Origin: CTSOIL-112 sp049291875
GTDB taxonomy: Bacteria > Pseudomonadota > Gammaproteobacteria > Burkholderiales > Burkholderiaceae
Length of the DNA stretch: 64,000 nt
Reading direction: 5' to 3'
Assembly: GCA_049291875.1 (NCBI GenBank)
Contig: JBATQE010000065.1
Location: forward strand, 18,289-82,288
This document shows positions 7,505-17,156 of the stretch, in pieces. Each line of letters begins with the position of its first letter. Positions within the stretch are counted from its first letter, which is position 1. Made by a program: the position numbers and the translations under genes. The notes beneath the pieces were generated by a model. That model worked only from the letters and a program-made list of their open reading frames with translations. It made no database searches and was not told where the DNA came from.

Positions 7505-8656
7505 ATGACCAACCCAACTTTCGACCTCACCTGCGACCTCATCCGCCTGCGCTCCGTCACCCCTGACGATGCGCGTTGTCAAGAACGGATCAAATCCCGC
7601 CTCGCGCCGCTGGGCTTTGAATTCACCGACATCGTGTCCGGCCCCGATGATTTTCGCGTGACCAACTTATGGGCGATCCGCAAGGGTGCGTCAACAAATG
7701 CCAAAACCTTCGTCTTCGCCGGTCACACCGATGTGGTGCCAACGGGGCCAGTGGAAAAATGGGCAAGCGATCCGTTTGAGCCAACCATACGCGACGGCTT
7801 GCTGTACGGGCGCGGCGCAGCGGATATGAAGGCTTCGATCGCCGCATTCGTCACCTCGATTGAACAGTTTTTGCAGACGAATCCGAACCCGCAGCACAAC
7901 ATCGCGCTGCTGATTACCAGCGACGAGGAAGGTCCCGCGAACGACGGCACGGTGAAAGTCGTGGAGTGGCTGAAAAACAGCGGGCCAACGCTGGACTGGT
8001 GCATCGTTGGCGAGCCGACTTCATTGGAAAACTTCGGCGACATGATGAAAAACGGCCGTCGCGGCACGATGAGCGGGCGCTTGACCATCAAGGGCAAACA
8101 AGGCCACATCGCGTATCCGCAGCGCGCGAAAAATCCGATTCACCTATTCGCACCCGCGCTGACTGAATTGGTCGCGACCGTGTGGGACGAGGGCAACGAA
8201 TATTTCCCGCCGACCTCATGGCAGGTATCGAACATCCACGCGGGCACAGGTGCGAGCAACATCATTCCGGGCGAATGCGTGGTGGATTTCAATTTCCGCT
8301 TCTCCACCGCCAGCACGGCGGAAAGTTTGCAGCAGCGTGTACATGCGATTTTGGATCAACATGGCTTGGACTACGCGCTGGATTGGGTGATTGGCGGACA
8401 TCCCTTCCTCACGCCTGCGGGAGAGTTATCCCATGCGATCAGTCAAGCGGTACACGCCGTTTCGGGCAAAACGCCGGAATTGTCCACCACCGGCGGCACG
8501 TCGGACGGACGCTTCATCGCCACGATTTGCCCGCAAGTGATCGAGTTCGGTCCCGTCGGCAAAACCATTCATCAGATCGACGAATGCGTCGCGGTGGCGG
8601 ATTTGCAGCCGCTGGCGGATGTGTACGCAGGGGTTTTAACGGCTTTGGTGAAGTAA
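7505..8656 (+). CDS. dapE: Succinyl-diaminopimelate desuccinylase
   Basis: DapE (383 residues) is a dizinc M20 hydrolase that removes succinate from N-succinyl-LL-diaminopimelate. Metal-ligand motifs are clear: FAGHTDVVPTG, GRGAADMKAS, the catalytic DEEGPA, and EPTS, with the late GGTSDGRF and GPVGKTIHQIDE segments. The frame is open upstream to 7409, but that part would be translated from the repeat element and lacks family similarity; the ATG at 7505 gives the normal start MTNPTFDLTCDLI. Its 3' end overlaps the convergent gluQ by 21 bp. Confidence 0.97.
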   Translation: MTNPTFDLTCDLIRLRSVTPDDARCQERIKSRLAPLGFEFTDIVSGPDDFRVTNLWAIRKGASTNAKTFVFAGHTDVVPTGPVEKWASDPFEPTIRDGLLYGRGAADMKASIAAFVTSIEQFLQTNPNPQHNIALLITSDEEGPANDGTVKVVEWLKNSGPTLDWCIVGEPTSLENFGDMMKNGRRGTMSGRLTIKGKQGHIAYPQRAKNPIHLFAPALTELVATVWDEGNEYFPPTSWQVSNIHAGTGASNIIPGECVVDFNFRFSTASTAESLQQRVHAILDQHGLDYALDWVIGGHPFLTPAGELSHAISQAVHAVSGKTPELSTTGGTSDGRFIATICPQVIEFGPVGKTIHQIDECVAVADLQPLADVYAGVLTALVK

Positions 8657-9592
8657 AACCTGCCGCCAAAAATCCGCCACATCAGCGCAGTCAAAATTCA
8701 TCCCACCAAGAAAGCGCCATGCGTGCTGCAAAGCGGCGAGCGGATTGAGCGCGTCCAATTCGGGCGCTTGTTCGCTTTTCGAGAGTTTTTCGCCGTGCGC
8801 ATTGGTTAGCAGCGGCACATGGCTGTATTGCGGCGTGGGATAGCCGAGGGCGCGTTGCAGCGCGATTTGCCGCGCCGTGGAGTCGAATAAATCCGCGCCA
8901 CGCACGACGTGGGTCACGCCTTGCGCCGCATCGTCTACCACCACGGCGAGTTGATACGCCCAGTCGTCGGTGTCCTGCGCACCGCGCCGAATCACGAAGT
9001 CGCCGCTGGTTTCGGATAAGCGCTCGGTGTTGATTGACCCCGATTCGTCCGTCCAAGTAATTATTTCATCACCCACATCAAAGCGCCACGAGCGTATGGC
9101 GGCATCGTTGACGACGCTGTTGACCCTACCGTTGCGACAGGTGCGCGGGTAATGCGTCACGCCGAGTTGCGCCTGCTGCTCGGTAATTTGCTTGCGCGTA
9201 CACGCGCAGGGATACACGCGCCGATGCACGCGTAGTTGTTCAAATGCCGTACGATAGGCGGCGAAGCGCTCGGTCTGCCACAGCACCGGCTCATCCGATT
9301 CAAATCCGAGCGCACGCAAAGTCGCCAATTGATGCGCGCCGATGGCGTGCGTGCAGCGCGACTGATCGACGTCCTCCATGCGCACCAACCATGTGCCGCC
9401 ATGCCAGTGCGCGTGTAAATAGGAGGCGAGGGCGGCAATCAGTGAGCCTTGATGCAGCCTGCCGGACGGCGAGGGGGCAAAACGACCGATATAAACGCCG
9501 TGATGTTGCTGCGCACTCGCCCACGCCTGCGCCAGCCACGTATCGGGGCGAATCAGTTCGGACAGCGGTTGTGCAGTTTCGGCGGCGGGCAT
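8636..9592 (-). CDS. gluQ: Glutamyl-Q tRNA(Asp) synthetase
   Basis: A 318-residue truncated GluRS paralogue that activates glutamate and attaches it to queuosine in tRNA(Asp). The HIGH-region motif is GRFAPSPSGRLHQGSL, the KMSKS-like motif is KLSKS, and the zinc site is CACTRK...Y..TC near residue 130, matching the Cys-x-Cys...Tyr...Cys pattern of GluQ. The anticodon-binding domain of real GluRS is absent, as expected. It is convergent with dapE and divergent from dnaE, with 63 bp between the two starts. Confidence 0.93.
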   Translation of the reverse strand: MPAAETAQPLSELIRPDTWLAQAWASAQQHHGVYIGRFAPSPSGRLHQGSLIAALASYLHAHWHGGTWLVRMEDVDQSRCTHAIGAHQLATLRALGFESDEPVLWQTERFAAYRTAFEQLRVHRRVYPCACTRKQITEQQAQLGVTHYPRTCRNGRVNSVVNDAAIRSWRFDVGDEIITWTDESGSINTERLSETSGDFVIRRGAQDTDDWAYQLAVVVDDAAQGVTHVVRGADLFDSTARQIALQRALGYPTPQYSHVPLLTNAHGEKLSKSEQAPELDALNPLAALQHAWRFLGGMNFDCADVADFWRQVLLHQSR

Positions 9593-9596
9593 TGGG

Positions 9597-9602
9597 TATA
9601 AT
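9597..9602 (+). promoter_or_regulatory. -10 element upstream of dnaE
   Basis: A perfect TATAAT at 9597-9602, within TATAATGGCGG, lies 54 bp before the dnaE ATG. The same 11-mer occurs upstream of argS at 33666. No good -35 is seen at 16-18 bp, so the assignment rests on the -10 alone. Confidence 0.4.
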
Positions 9603-9655
9603 GGCGGTCTGTTTTGATATCCAGTTCGCCCATTTTAACGTATTCACCGCCACTT

Positions 9656-12600
9656 ATGAACGCTCCCGCCTTTGTCCATCTACGCATGCACAGCGAATTT
9701 TCCGTCACCGACGGCATCATTCGCGTGGGCGACGCGGTGAGCAAAGCGCGCGCGGACGATCAAGCGGCGCTGGCGATGACCGATTTGATGAATACGTTCG
9801 GGCTAATCAAGTTTTATAAAAAGGCGCGCGACAAGGGCATCAAGCCCATCCTCGGCGCGGACGTGAACATCGTCAATCCGGACGACGAACGCGCACCGTT
9901 TCGTCTGCTGCTGTTGATCCAAAACACGCAGGGCTACAACCGCCTGTGCGATCTGATCACGCGCGCGTATGTGGTGAACAATCAACGCAATTACGCGCAA
10001 ATTGACGCCGAATGGCTGCTGAACGAGGCCAATGACGGCCTGATCGCGCTCTCGGGCGCGCACGATGGCGAAATCGGTCAATTGTTGCTCAAGGACAAAA
10101 CCGCACAGGCGCAAAGCGCCTTGCAACAATGGCGCGCCGCATTCAACAACCGTTTTTACCTCGAAGTGCAGCGTCTGGACACGCCCGAGTCGGAGGCACA
10201 AACGCTGCTCGCGGCGCAACTGGCGGCGCAGACGCACACGCCGCTGGTGGCGACGCACGCGATTCAGTTTCTCAATGCCGAAGACCACCGCGCGCACGAG
10301 GCGCGGGTGTGCGTGGCGCGCGGCGATATTTTGGCCAATCCGCGTCGGAAAAATGCGTTCGAGCCATGCCAATATTTGCTCACGCAGGCCGAAATGCAGG
10401 CGCGTTTTGCCGATTTACCGAGCGCATTGGCGAACTCGGTGGCGATTGCGCAGCAGTGTAATTTGAGCTTGGAGTTGGGTATCAACCGCCTGCCGGATTT
10501 TCCCACGCCAAATGGCGAATCGCTTGACGAGTATCTGCGCATCGTGTCGCGACGCGGTTTGGAAGCGCGCTTGCGCAAGCTGTACCCCGACGCCGATGTG
10601 CGCACCGAGCAAGCGCCGCGCTACCACGAGCGTTTGGAGATTGAACTGAACACCATCGTGCAGATGGGTTTTCCGGGTTATTTTTTGATCGTCGCGGATT
10701 TCATTCAGTGGGCGAAGGACAACGATGTGCCGGTCGGCCCCGGGCGCGGCTCGGGCGCAGGCTCGTTGGTGGCGTATGCGCTGCTGATTACCGACCTCGA
10801 TCCGCTGGCGTATGACCTGCTGTTTGAGCGATTCCTCAATCCCGAGCGCGTCTCCATGCCCGACTTTGACATTGACTTTTGTCAGGACGGGCGCGACCGC
10901 GTGATTAACTACGTCAAGCAACAGTACGGGGTTAGCTCGGTCTCACAAATTGCGACGTTTGGTACTTTTGGCGCAAAAGCGGTGGTGCGCGACGTCGGGC
11001 GGATTTTGGACATGCCGTACAGTTATTGCGACGGGCTGTCGAAACTGATTCCGCATGAGCCGACCAATCCGTGGACGCTCGCGCGCACGCTGGCCGAGGA
11101 GCCGACGTTCAAAGAGCGCGTGGAACGCGAGGATGAGGCGCAGGCGATTGTCAAACTGTCCGAGCCGCTCGAAGGACTGACGCGCAACATCGGTATGCAC
11201 GCGGGTGGTGTATTGATCGCGCCGGGTAAAATCACCGATTTTTGTCCGATGTATTGCGCGCAGGGCACCACCGACGTGGTCAGCCAGTACGATAAAAAGG
11301 ACGTGGAGGACATCGGCCTCGTTAAGTTTGACTTTTTGGGGCTGCGTAACTTGACCGTGCTCAAACGCGCGGTGATGTATCTGAAGCAATTGCATCCCGA
11401 TCAGGCGTCGTTCGAGTTGGATCAACTCACGCTGGATGACCCGAAAGTATTCGAGGTGTTCACGCAGGGCAATACGACGGCGGTGTTCCAATCCGAGGCG
11501 CGCGGCGCGAAGGAGCTGGAGAAAAAGCTCAAACCCGATTGCTTTGAGGACGTGATTGCCTTGATGGCGCTGAACCGCCCGGGGCCGCTCGGCTCGGGCA
11601 TGGTGGATGACTTCATCCAGCGCAAAAGCCAGCAAAAAATCAAGGGCAAAGGCGAAGACGCGTGGTATTTCCACCCGAAACTCAAGCCGGTGCTCGAATC
11701 CACCTTCGGCGTGATGGTGTACCAAGAGCAGGTGATGCTGGTCGCGCAGATTCTGGCGGGCTACTCGCTCGGCGGCGCGGATTTGTTGCGGCGCGCGATG
11801 GGTAAAAAAGACAAAGACGAAATGGCGCGTCAGCGCGCGATTTTCGTCGAGGGCGCACAAAAAGTGAATGGCGTTGAAGCCGGCTTGGCCACGCACTTGT
11901 TCGAGCTGATGGAAAAATTCGCCGACTACGGTTTTAACAAATCACACTCGGCCGCCTACGCGCTGATCGCCTACCACACCGCGTGGTTCAAACACTACTA
12001 CCCCGCCGAATTCATGGCCGCCACCCTGTCGCTGGACATGGACTACACCGACAAGGTGCAAACCCTGTACCAAGACAGCGTGGAGCAAAACGGCCTGACG
12101 ATTTTGCCACCCGACATCAACAGCTCCAACTACTTTTTCGAGCCGTTTTTACGCGAAGGCGAAAGCCACGCCAAAACCATTCGCTACGGTCTGGGCGCGG
12201 TCAAAGGCACGGGGCAATCGGCGGTCGAAGCCATCACCAACGAGCGTGCGGCCAATGGCGCATTCGCCAGTTTCTTCGATTTCTGTATGCGTGTGGACAA
12301 AGCCCACGTCAACCGCCGCACCATCGAATCACTGATCAAGGCCGGTGCGTTTGACCCGCTCCACGCCAACCGCGCCAGTCTGCTGGCCAGCGTTGACGCC
12401 GCCTTGCAAGCGGCCACACACGCCGCCGACAACGCGCACCAAAACAGCCTGTTTGACGACGAGCAAACCCTTGGCGAGCAGTGGCAAACCGAGCTGGAAA
12501 ACGTTGAGCCGTGGACGCTGCGCGAGCAACTCGCACACGAAAAAGTCGCGCTCGGCTTCTACCTCTCCGGTCATCTGTTTGACGAATACGAGCAAGAAGC

Positions 12601-13162
12601 GCGGCAAATCGCGCCGACCAAACTCTCTCATCTGCACCCGAGCCACGACCTCGTGACCATCGCCGGCATCATCACCTCGGTGCGCAGGCAAAACACCGAA
12701 CGCGGCAAGCGCGTGTTCATCACGCTGGACGATAAAACCGACCGACTGGAGCTGCTGATTTTCGCCGAAGAGGCCGAACGCTACGCGCGATTCATCAAAG
12801 AAGAGCAACTCGTGTTCATCCAAGCCGCCGTCTCACCCGACAAATACAACGGCGGCGACAATCTGCGCATCAACTGCAAACGCCTCATGGACCTGACCCA
12901 TGCGCGCGTGGCCAATGCCAACGCCCTGCTGATTGACCTCGATTTGCGCAACGCAACGCCCGTCGGTTTTGACGTCGGCGCATTCAAAAAACTCCTGAGC
13001 CAGCACTTTGACTCGGAAGGACTGAACATCACACTGCGCACGCGCGTGGACGGCGCCTCGGCGGAAATCAAACTGGGCATGGATTGGCAAATCACCCCGA
13101 CCAACGAGCTGCTGACGCAGTTGAAAAAACTGCGCGGCGTGAAACAGGTGGCGTGGGAATAA
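9656..13162 (+). CDS. dnaE: DNA polymerase III subunit alpha
   Basis: DnaE (1168 residues) is the replicative polymerase of the Pol III holoenzyme. It has an N-terminal PHP domain (HLRMHSEFSVTDG at residues 8-20), the polymerase active-site segments GPGRGSGAGSL and PDFDIDFCQDGRD with catalytic aspartates, a helix-hairpin-helix region, and a C-terminal OB fold near VTIAGIITSVRRQ. The ATG at 9656 gives the typical PHP start; an upstream in-frame ATG at 9614 would add a 14-residue unconserved tail and overlap the promoter region. Confidence 0.98.
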   Translation: MNAPAFVHLRMHSEFSVTDGIIRVGDAVSKARADDQAALAMTDLMNTFGLIKFYKKARDKGIKPILGADVNIVNPDDERAPFRLLLLIQNTQGYNRLCDLITRAYVVNNQRNYAQIDAEWLLNEANDGLIALSGAHDGEIGQLLLKDKTAQAQSALQQWRAAFNNRFYLEVQRLDTPESEAQTLLAAQLAAQTHTPLVATHAIQFLNAEDHRAHEARVCVARGDILANPRRKNAFEPCQYLLTQAEMQARFADLPSALANSVAIAQQCNLSLELGINRLPDFPTPNGESLDEYLRIVSRRGLEARLRKLYPDADVRTEQAPRYHERLEIELNTIVQMGFPGYFLIVADFIQWAKDNDVPVGPGRGSGAGSLVAYALLITDLDPLAYDLLFERFLNPERVSMPDFDIDFCQDGRDRVINYVKQQYGVSSVSQIATFGTFGAKAVVRDVGRILDMPYSYCDGLSKLIPHEPTNPWTLARTLAEEPTFKERVEREDEAQAIVKLSEPLEGLTRNIGMHAGGVLIAPGKITDFCPMYCAQGTTDVVSQYDKKDVEDIGLVKFDFLGLRNLTVLKRAVMYLKQLHPDQASFELDQLTLDDPKVFEVFTQGNTTAVFQSEARGAKELEKKLKPDCFEDVIALMALNRPGPLGSGMVDDFIQRKSQQKIKGKGEDAWYFHPKLKPVLESTFGVMVYQEQVMLVAQILAGYSLGGADLLRRAMGKKDKDEMARQRAIFVEGAQKVNGVEAGLATHLFELMEKFADYGFNKSHSAAYALIAYHTAWFKHYYPAEFMAATLSLDMDYTDKVQTLYQDSVEQNGLTILPPDINSSNYFFEPFLREGESHAKTIRYGLGAVKGTGQSAVEAITNERAANGAFASFFDFCMRVDKAHVNRRTIESLIKAGAFDPLHANRASLLASVDAALQAATHAADNAHQNSLFDDEQTLGEQWQTELENVEPWTLREQLAHEKVALGFYLSGHLFDEYEQEARQIAPTKLSHLHPSHDLVTIAGIITSVRRQNTERGKRVFITLDDKTDRLELLIFAEEAERYARFIKEEQLVFIQAAVSPDKYNGGDNLRINCKRLMDLTHARVANANALLIDLDLRNATPVGFDVGAFKKLLSQHFDSEGLNITLRTRVDGASAEIKLGMDWQITPTNELLTQLKKLRGVKQVAWE

Positions 13163-13294
13163 GTAAGGGGCGTTTAAGCAAGCACTTACTGTTGCAATCA
13201 TGCCAAACGACCCAGCGATTTTTAGCACCCGCCGCCATCGCATCATCAAAAATTCACTAAAATATACTTTTCAGCATTGCAATGAGATGGTTAT

Positions 13295-14173
13295 ATGGGC
13301 TTTAAACTAACGCCAATTGACGTGGTGGATGACATCAGCCGCGAAGAATTCGTCGAAAAATATCTGAAACCACGCCGCCCGCTGGTGATACGCAATATGG
13401 CGCGGCGCTGGCCTGCGTTTGAAAGATGGTCGCTGGATTATATGAAATCTGTCGTGGGCGACATCACCGTACCGCTGTACGACAGCAGCAAGGCCGATCC
13501 CGCAGCGCCGATCAATGCGCCGAGCGCGCAGATGAAGTTCGCCGACTACATTGATTTAATTCAACGCGAGCCGACGGATTTGCGCATTTTCCTGTTTGAC
13601 CCGATCCAGCACGCACCCAGCCTGCTCAACGATTATGTGTCGCCGAAGGACTTGATGGGCGGCTTTCTCGACAAACACCCGACGATGTTTTTCGGCGGCA
13701 TCGGTTCGGAAACCTTCCTGCACTATGACATCGACATGGCGCATATTTTCCACACGCATTTTGGCCGCAAACACATCATTTTGTTTGACTACAAATGGAA
13801 AGAGCGCCTGTACCGCATCCCATACGCAACCTATGCGTTGGAGGACTACGATGTAGAGAACCCCGACACCACGCGCTTTCCGGCACTGGACGGCGTGGAG
13901 GGCATTGAATGCTTTTTGGAGCGCGGCGACACCTTGTTTATGCCCAGCGGCTGGTGGCACTGGATGAAATATCTGGATGGCTCATTTTCGATCTCTCTAC
14001 GCGCGTGGGACGAAAGCTGGGCGGTAAAGGCGCACAGCCTGTGGAATCTGCTGGTTCAGCGCAAATTCGACGATGTGATGAAAGCGCGCTTCCAACAACG
14101 CTACATGAGCTGGAAAGAGGGTAAAGCCATTGAACGCGCCAACGCCGCATTGGCGCAGGGTTTGCCGCGCTGA
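13295..14173 (+). CDS. Cupin-8 / JmjC-domain protein
   Basis: A 292-residue cupin-like protein of the JmjC hydroxylase superfamily (Fe(II)/2-oxoglutarate-dependent). The iron triad is visible: H143-x-D145 in LHYDIDMAH and the distal H222 in GWWHWMKYL. The N-terminal FVEKYLKPRRPLVIRNM is the usual first segment of Cupin_8 proteins. Bacterial relatives are mostly uncharacterised; some hydroxylate protein side chains. The target is unknown. It has its own AT-rich upstream region (TATACT near 13263) after dnaE. Confidence 0.8.
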   Translation: MGFKLTPIDVVDDISREEFVEKYLKPRRPLVIRNMARRWPAFERWSLDYMKSVVGDITVPLYDSSKADPAAPINAPSAQMKFADYIDLIQREPTDLRIFLFDPIQHAPSLLNDYVSPKDLMGGFLDKHPTMFFGGIGSETFLHYDIDMAHIFHTHFGRKHIILFDYKWKERLYRIPYATYALEDYDVENPDTTRFPALDGVEGIECFLERGDTLFMPSGWWHWMKYLDGSFSISLRAWDESWAVKAHSLWNLLVQRKFDDVMKARFQQRYMSWKEGKAIERANAALAQGLPR

Positions 14174-14276
14174 TACACCTTTTGCGCATCCTTATCCATA
14201 GCCCACCACAGCGGCAAAGACGCATAACAGTAAACAGTGGCCGAGGTTTTTCATCGACTGGATTCAAACATGGCGC

Positions 14277-14690
14277 TCATCCGCGCAGGTGATCGGTGAT
14301 GTCCCACTCACCCCAGCGCCGAACAATGCATCCATGCGCCAAATCAATGATTTCAATGCCGGTGATTCGCGTGGCGCGCCGTGTCGGCCCCACGCCGAGG
14401 TAGTGTTGCGCATTCGTCCCCAGCGCCGACCAGCGCACCGCGGCACGCTGGCGCTCCTCGTCAATCACAACGTCGTCCACCTGCACCTGAATATCGGGAA
14501 AAGCCGCCTGCAAATCGACAATGCTTTGTCCAAAAGCAGCTTTATGCGTCTCCCGACCGGCGGACGCATAGTCGACAAAGTCATCTGCATGCAATCGGTC
14601 AAACAGCGCCCAATCGGTGGGGCTATTCCACAGTCCAACCCATTGTTCTGCGATTTGGGTCAATTGACTTCTCGTTAAGGGGTGGGTCAT
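14277..14690 (-). CDS. SnoaL-like / NTF2-fold protein
   Basis: A 137-residue protein of the SnoaL-like polyketide-cyclase/NTF2 superfamily: an early WVGLWNSPTDWALFDRLHADDFVDY helix-strand pattern, then VDLQAAFPDIQVQVDDVVI and the late GIEIIDLAHGCIVRRWGEWD. Such proteins are small alpha+beta barrels used as cyclases, isomerases or ligand binders; the substrate cannot be read. I chose the ATG at 14690 because AGAGGAG precedes it by 6 bp. An upstream in-frame ATG at 14732 lies in the repeat element. Confidence 0.75.
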   Translation of the reverse strand: MTHPLTRSQLTQIAEQWVGLWNSPTDWALFDRLHADDFVDYASAGRETHKAAFGQSIVDLQAAFPDIQVQVDDVVIDEERQRAAVRWSALGTNAQHYLGVGPTRRATRITGIEIIDLAHGCIVRRWGEWDITDHLRG

Positions 14691-14715
14691 CGGATACTCC
14701 TCTGCGGGTTGGATT

Positions 14716-14763
14716 AAGGACGCACGGAACAACCCAACGTAGGGGGTTATTCCGTACTTCCTT
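14716..14763. repeat. Inverted pair of a 20-bp interspersed repeat
   Basis: AAGGACGCACGGAACAACCC at 14716-14735 is followed on the opposite strand by AAGGAAGTACGGAATAACCC (14763 back to 14744). The arms match at 17 of 20 positions. A third copy, AAGGAAGCACGGAACAACCC, lies at 63768-63787 in the 3' end of ilvA, so this is an interspersed family, probably REP- or MITE-like. Confidence 0.75.
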
Positions 14764-14888
14764 CAGGTAATACTCAATTTGAACAGTAGGCCTTCATTGT
14801 ACCTCAGCAAGCCGCTGCTTCATGCCGGCTGTACCATTTTGCCGCCCTTATTTAAACCCGCTGCGGTACAATATACTGATTATCTGAC

Positions 14889-14920
14889 CCGCGACTTTTC
14901 GGGGTCGCGGTTATTGTTTT
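14889..14920 (+). promoter_or_regulatory. Leader hairpin before the WecA-like gene (attenuator-like)
   Basis: CCGCGAC (14889-14895) and GTCGCGG (14904-14910) form a 7-bp GC stem followed by TTATTGTTTT. A -10-like TACAAT lies just upstream at 14867-14872, so a transcript starting there would form this hairpin before the start at 14936. It could be a partial terminator. Confidence 0.4.
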
Positions 14921-14935
14921 GACACTTTCTTTCCC

Positions 14936-16150
14936 ATGCTATTAACGCTCATCGGTGCCTTGATCGTCAGTTTCGCCGTGACCATTTGGTTACTGCGCTA
15001 TCAGCACGTCCATTCGCATCTGACGCACGATCATCATTTGGGCGGGCCGCAAAAATTCCACGTTCACAGCACGCCGCGCGTCGGTGGAGTTCCGGTCTTT
15101 TTCGGCCTGATGATCGGTGCGCTGATTTCGGTCAACGTCGCGCCGATCCGCTGGCAGTGGTGGGTGCTGTTCATGATGACGCTGACTCCGGCGTTCATCG
15201 CTGGTTTGGCGGAGGATTTGACCAAAAAGGTGGGGCCGCGCGATCGACTGCTGGCGAGTTTTTTCTCCGCAGCGTTGGCGTGGTGGCTGCTGCACGCACG
15301 CATTGATTTTGTCGCTGTACCGGGCTTGGACGCGCTGCTGGCAATCCCTCTGGGTTCGTTGTTGTTCACGATGTTTGCGGTCGGCGGCGTGGCGCACGCG
15401 GTGAACATCATTGATGGTTATAACGGCTTGGCGGGCATGGTGGTGCTGATGGTGACGGCGGCGATTGCGTATGTGGCGTTCAAGGTTGCGGATTATCAAA
15501 TCCTCGCGGTGGCGTGCGCGCTGTTCGGCGCGACGCTGGGTTTTTGGGTGTGGAATTTTCCGCGCGGTATGATTTTTGCGGGCGACGGCGGGGCGTATTT
15601 GTGGGGCTTTGTGCTCGGCGTGCTGTCGGTGTTGCTGATCGAGCGCAATACGGCTGTGTCGCCGTGGTTCCCGCTGGTGTTGATGCTGTATCCGGTGTGG
15701 GAGACGCTGTTTTCGATTTATCGTAAAAAATTTGTTCGCGGCCAGTCACCCGGTACACCCGATGGCTTGCATTTTCACATGATGGTGTACAAGCGCCTCG
15801 TGCGCTGGATGGTGCGCGCGGATGATGCGCATGTGCGCACGCAACGCAACTCGATGACCGCGCCGTATTTGTGGGGCATGGCTTTGCTGACGGTGATTCC
15901 GGCGGTGCTGTTTTGGTCCAACACGCGCGCCTTGATGTGGATTGCGTTGTTTTTTGTGCTGCTGTACATCTGGCTGTATCGGCGCATGGTGACGTTCCGC
16001 TCGCCACGTTGGCTGGTAATGCGCCGTGATTCGTGGCGCGAACGCGTGGCCGAGCAATTGGTGCGCCATCAGCGTAAGAAAAATCAATTGCGCACGAAAA
16101 AGGATGTGGGCAAACCGATCGACCCACGCATGTTGGGGCGCGACGAGTAA
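14936..16150 (+). CDS. WecA/MraY-family polyprenyl-phosphate sugar-1-phosphate transferase
   Basis: A 404-residue polytopic membrane enzyme of glycosyltransferase family 4, which transfers a sugar-1-phosphate (often GlcNAc-1-P or related) from a UDP-sugar to undecaprenyl phosphate. Hallmarks: STPRVGGVPVF early, GLAEDLTKK on the first cytoplasmic loop, NIIDGYNGLAG, FAGDGGAYLWGF, and the late DGLHFHMMVYKR, equivalent to the HIHH motif. It probably starts glycan assembly for the polysaccharide genes that follow on the other strand. The tail after the last helix is basic. The exact sugar is not inferable. Confidence 0.88.
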   Translation: MLLTLIGALIVSFAVTIWLLRYQHVHSHLTHDHHLGGPQKFHVHSTPRVGGVPVFFGLMIGALISVNVAPIRWQWWVLFMMTLTPAFIAGLAEDLTKKVGPRDRLLASFFSAALAWWLLHARIDFVAVPGLDALLAIPLGSLLFTMFAVGGVAHAVNIIDGYNGLAGMVVLMVTAAIAYVAFKVADYQILAVACALFGATLGFWVWNFPRGMIFAGDGGAYLWGFVLGVLSVLLIERNTAVSPWFPLVLMLYPVWETLFSIYRKKFVRGQSPGTPDGLHFHMMVYKRLVRWMVRADDAHVRTQRNSMTAPYLWGMALLTVIPAVLFWSNTRALMWIALFFVLLYIWLYRRMVTFRSPRWLVMRRDSWRERVAEQLVRHQRKKNQLRTKKDVGKPIDPRMLGRDE

Positions 16151-16157
16151 ATAGCAA

Positions 16158-17093
16158 TTAGTTCGACATCGCGCCAAAGCGCCCGCACAGGCCGTCTTTC
16201 AAACCGCGCCACAGTGCGGGCACGCCCAAATTTTTCTCTTTGAACATCGCCGCGCGTACCATTTCTTTGACCACCAACACGCCGGTAAACGCATGGTAAC
16301 TGACGCGCAGCAGCGCCCGCGCCCATGCGCGCGGTTCGCGTTTGAGCAGCGTCTGAATCAGTAAAAAACGATTGCGGATGTGAAAGTAGCGATACATATC
16401 GCTCGCGCGGTACAGTGAGCGCACACCAATATCAATATTATCGTGACCCCGTTGGCGAATCAGGGTGTATGCGTCGCAGTAGGCGACCTTGAAAAACTCG
16501 GATGCGCGATAGCCAAACTCGGCATCATCCCACGCGAGAAAGTAGCGCGTATCGGCGTAAGCAATGCGATCAAACACACGGCGGTGAATCAGCGCGCCCT
16601 CAAAGCACGCGACATTGGTGTACCAAATATCGCCGCCGTTTTGAAATACGCTGTCGGGATAGGGGCGACTAAAGCCAATCCACGGGATGAAGGTGCTTTG
16701 CCAGTAGAACGGCGAGCCATTCGGATTGGTTCGTCTCCCGTGCAGCACGTCGGCGCGGTCGGTGAATTGGAGCAAATCGGCCAATGCGTTTTCCCGCGCC
16801 AACACGTCGTCGTCCATCACCCAAATCCAGTCGTAGCCAGCCTCGTGCGCGAGCTGCATGCCGCGCGCAAAACCGCCTGCGCCGCCGGTGTTGTTCGGGC
16901 TGTGAACGATGTGCCAGCGCATGGTTGGGTGTTGCGCCGCCAGCGCATCCACGGCGGTTTGCGTATCGTCGGTGCTGGCGTTGTTCACCACCACGATGCC
17001 GTCCAATGCGCGCGACTGCGCGAGCAGCGTTTGCAAGCATTCGATCAACCACTCACGGCGGTTATAGGTGACGACAACGGCACAAACCTTCAT
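16158..17093 (-). CDS. Family 2 glycosyltransferase
   Basis: A 311-residue GT2 enzyme: the N-terminal VCAVVVTYNRREWL, nucleotide-binding VVVNNASTDDT and a DDD motif (WVMDDDV) near residue 95, with GGAGGFARG upstream of it. This layout resembles rhamnosyl- and galactofuranosyl-transferases (GlfT/RfbN-like). It likely extends a lipid-linked surface glycan at the inner membrane. It ends 7 bp from the convergent WecA-like gene. A strong terminator lies just 25 bp upstream of its start, so how it is transcribed is unclear. Confidence 0.88.
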   Translation of the reverse strand: MKVCAVVVTYNRREWLIECLQTLLAQSRALDGIVVVNNASTDDTQTAVDALAAQHPTMRWHIVHSPNNTGGAGGFARGMQLAHEAGYDWIWVMDDDVLARENALADLLQFTDRADVLHGRRTNPNGSPFYWQSTFIPWIGFSRPYPDSVFQNGGDIWYTNVACFEGALIHRRVFDRIAYADTRYFLAWDDAEFGYRASEFFKVAYCDAYTLIRQRGHDNIDIGVRSLYRASDMYRYFHIRNRFLLIQTLLKREPRAWARALLRVSYHAFTGVLVVKEMVRAAMFKEKNLGVPALWRGLKDGLCGRFGAMSN

Positions 17094-17117
17094 ATCTATT
17101 CTTCAAGTTTCATGTAA

Positions 17118-17140
17118 AAGCCCGCCAAGGCGGCGGGCTT
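17118..17140 (-). terminator. Rho-independent terminator after the O-acyltransferase
   Basis: AAGCCCGCC (17118-17126) pairs perfectly with GGCGGGCTT (17132-17140); read on the minus strand the stem is followed by TTTTACATG. It lies 16 bp after the acyltransferase stop codon and 25 bp before the next gene on the same strand. Confidence 0.8.
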
Positions 17141-17156
17141 ATTGTAAACCATTCAA

